A DNA stretch of 61,040 bases from CAZKGE01 sp964541695. Lineage in GTDB: Bacteria; Bacillota; Clostridia; Christensenellales; CAG-138. The position numbers were made by a program, and so were the translations under genes. Below the pieces are notes generated by a model. The model worked only from the letters and a program-made list of their open reading frames with translations. It had not been told where the DNA came from and did no database searches. The stretch spans positions 1 through 61,040 of the forward strand of contig CAZIRB010000005.1 of the NCBI GenBank assembly GCA_964541695.1. The letters run 5' to 3'. This document shows positions 60,268-61,040 of this stretch, one piece after another (within the stretch, counting starts at the first letter, position 1; each line of letters starts with the position of its first letter).

Positions 60268-61040
60268 CTAGTTCAGTATCTTCGCAAGCGCCCAGGTCGC
60301 GGTGATCACGGACAGGCGGTCGCGGCCCGTTTTGGAAGAAAACGCCTGGTCGACGAACACGGACAGGACCGGATCAAGCGCGCCGAGCGCCGCGCGGTCC
60401 TCTGCGAATTTGGCCTCGACGTAGCAACCGATCTTCGGGTTGGTCTTCTCCCAGTAATCGAACGGGTTCATGTCGTATTTCGTCAGGCGCCCGAGCTTCA
60501 CCTGCGCCTTGCGCAGCGCGCCGCGCGCGTACCGCTCCGCCAATGTGCCGGTCGACCGCGGCAGGGTCGCGTCGGTCGTGCGGAAGGGGATCGTGAGATA
60601 TTTCTTGACCCAGGCGTAGTACAGCCTGCGGAAGCCCTTGACCGAGATCGGGACCGTCATCAGGTATTCGTACAGATCCTCGTACAGGTACGGCGACGCC
60701 ACCTCCACGTATTGGCTGGTCGTGCGCTTGAAGTTCGTGTTGGTGCGCAGGTCGTTGAGCTGGCGGAACGCGTTGAATGTCGGGTACTCCGCGCGCTTTT
60801 TGCGGAACGCGTCCATGTGCTCCTTGGACGGGCAGCCGAACTGTGCCATCAGCGCGTCGAGGTGCCTGTCGCCATCGGGGTCGTCGCCCGCGGCGGGGAT
60901 GATATCGCCCATGATCTCGCCGCCGCTGATGCCCGAGTGCAGGATGCCGAAGCGCTCGCACCTTAGCGCGGAAACGACGGGGAGTACGCCGGTGGAGCCG
61001 CAGTACGTCATCTGCCCCTCGTTGGCCGCGACGAACGCGT
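60268..61040 (-). CDS. Asparagine-synthase-like protein, 5' end outside the window
   Basis: C-terminal part (about 256 aa visible) of a minus-strand gene that is open to the window edge. The stretch FVAANEGQMTYCGSTGV then FGILHSGISGGEIMGD resembles the ATP-pyrophosphatase domain of asparagine-synthase-like proteins found in surface-polysaccharide loci. The middle is rich in Arg, Tyr and Lys (RLYYAWVKKYL), as in those proteins. The N-terminal PP-loop would lie beyond the edge, so the call is tentative. Confidence 0.5.
   Translation of the reverse strand, partial: AFVAANEGQMTYCGSTGVLPVVSALRCERFGILHSGISGGEIMGDIIPAAGDDPDGDRHLDALMAQFGCPSKEHMDAFRKKRAEYPTFNAFRQLNDLRTNTNFKRTTSQYVEVASPYLYEDLYEYLMTVPISVKGFRRLYYAWVKKYLTIPFRTTDATLPRSTGTLAERYARGALRKAQVKLGRLTKYDMNPFDYWEKTNPKIGCYVEAKFAEDRAALGALDPVLSVFVDQAFSSKTGRDRLSVITATWALAKILN

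Noticed and set aside
1..61040. CRISPR arrays, prophage, transposons, tRNA genes
   Set aside because: No regularly spaced identical repeats, no integrase or transposase motifs and no cloverleaf with a TTCGAAT-type arm were seen by eye; a tRNA scan and an IS search would be needed to be certain.

Overview
The window reads as a scaffold from a GC-rich, endospore-forming Clostridia-type Firmicute, probably an assembled draft or metagenome genome. The evidence is a dense set of sporulation genes (spoIIE, spoIIGA, sigE, sigG, yqfC, yqfD, spoVT, spoIIID and a gerA-type operon), a V-type ATPase, PPi-linked glycolytic enzymes, LL-diaminopimelate aminotransferase, a T-box leader, and a large SRP RNA with an Alu domain. 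Two runs of exactly 100 N (21426-21525 and 56329-56428) are scaffold gaps. No tRNA, rRNA, CRISPR array, transposase or integrase was seen.

Layout. 1-5.7 kb: end of a V-ATPase operon (A, B, D) coupled to a QueG-like Fe-S protein carrying an odd repeat insert, then SRP RNA. 5.7-7.3 kb: two-subunit serine dehydratase. 7.4-7.9 kb: an acetyltransferase gene broken by an amber codon. 8.3-11.3 kb (minus): dapL-tmk-pfp. 11.5-18.7 kb: spoIIE-spoIIGA-sigE, sigG on the opposite strand, then yqfC-yqfD-phoH. 18.7-23.2 kb: pgpH-ybeY-cdd-[gap]-era-yqzL-recO, the usual Firmicute housekeeping run. 23.3-30.1 kb: ppdK, then a three-gene germinant-receptor operon with a small two-helix fourth gene. 30.2-34.1 kb: DUF5685, a J-domain protein and a class A PBP. 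34.1-36 kb: GntR regulator, spoVT, spoIIID. 36-41.1 kb (minus): glyQS, a metal-exporter-like permease, recD2, comFC. 41.3 kb: a small Cys-rich protein with a possible sporulation promoter.

41.6-54.9 kb is a complete leucine and isoleucine/valine operon (leuA-C-D-B, ilvB-N-C, a DUF815 AAA ATPase, ilvD, a second ilvB) behind a Leu-specifier T-box. It is flanked by diverged direct repeats: a decayed partial copy of the copZ-mnmA 5' region on the left and the intact copZ-mnmA locus on the right. This suggests the block arrived by homologous insertion. 54.9-61 kb: copZ, mnmA (with a duplicated 3' end at a scaffold gap), trmK, a Nif3-like protein, a coiled-coil zinc-ribbon protein, RNase P RNA, trpS, and the edge of an asparagine-synthase-like gene.

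The most interesting items are the repeat-flanked leu-ilv island with its embedded DUF815 ATPase, the small two-helix gene ending the germination operon, the apparently leaderless DUF5685 gene followed by a J-domain protein with a nine-Cys tail, and the tandem repeats inside the QueG-like gene. All functions are assigned from recognised motifs and gene order; no database search was run.
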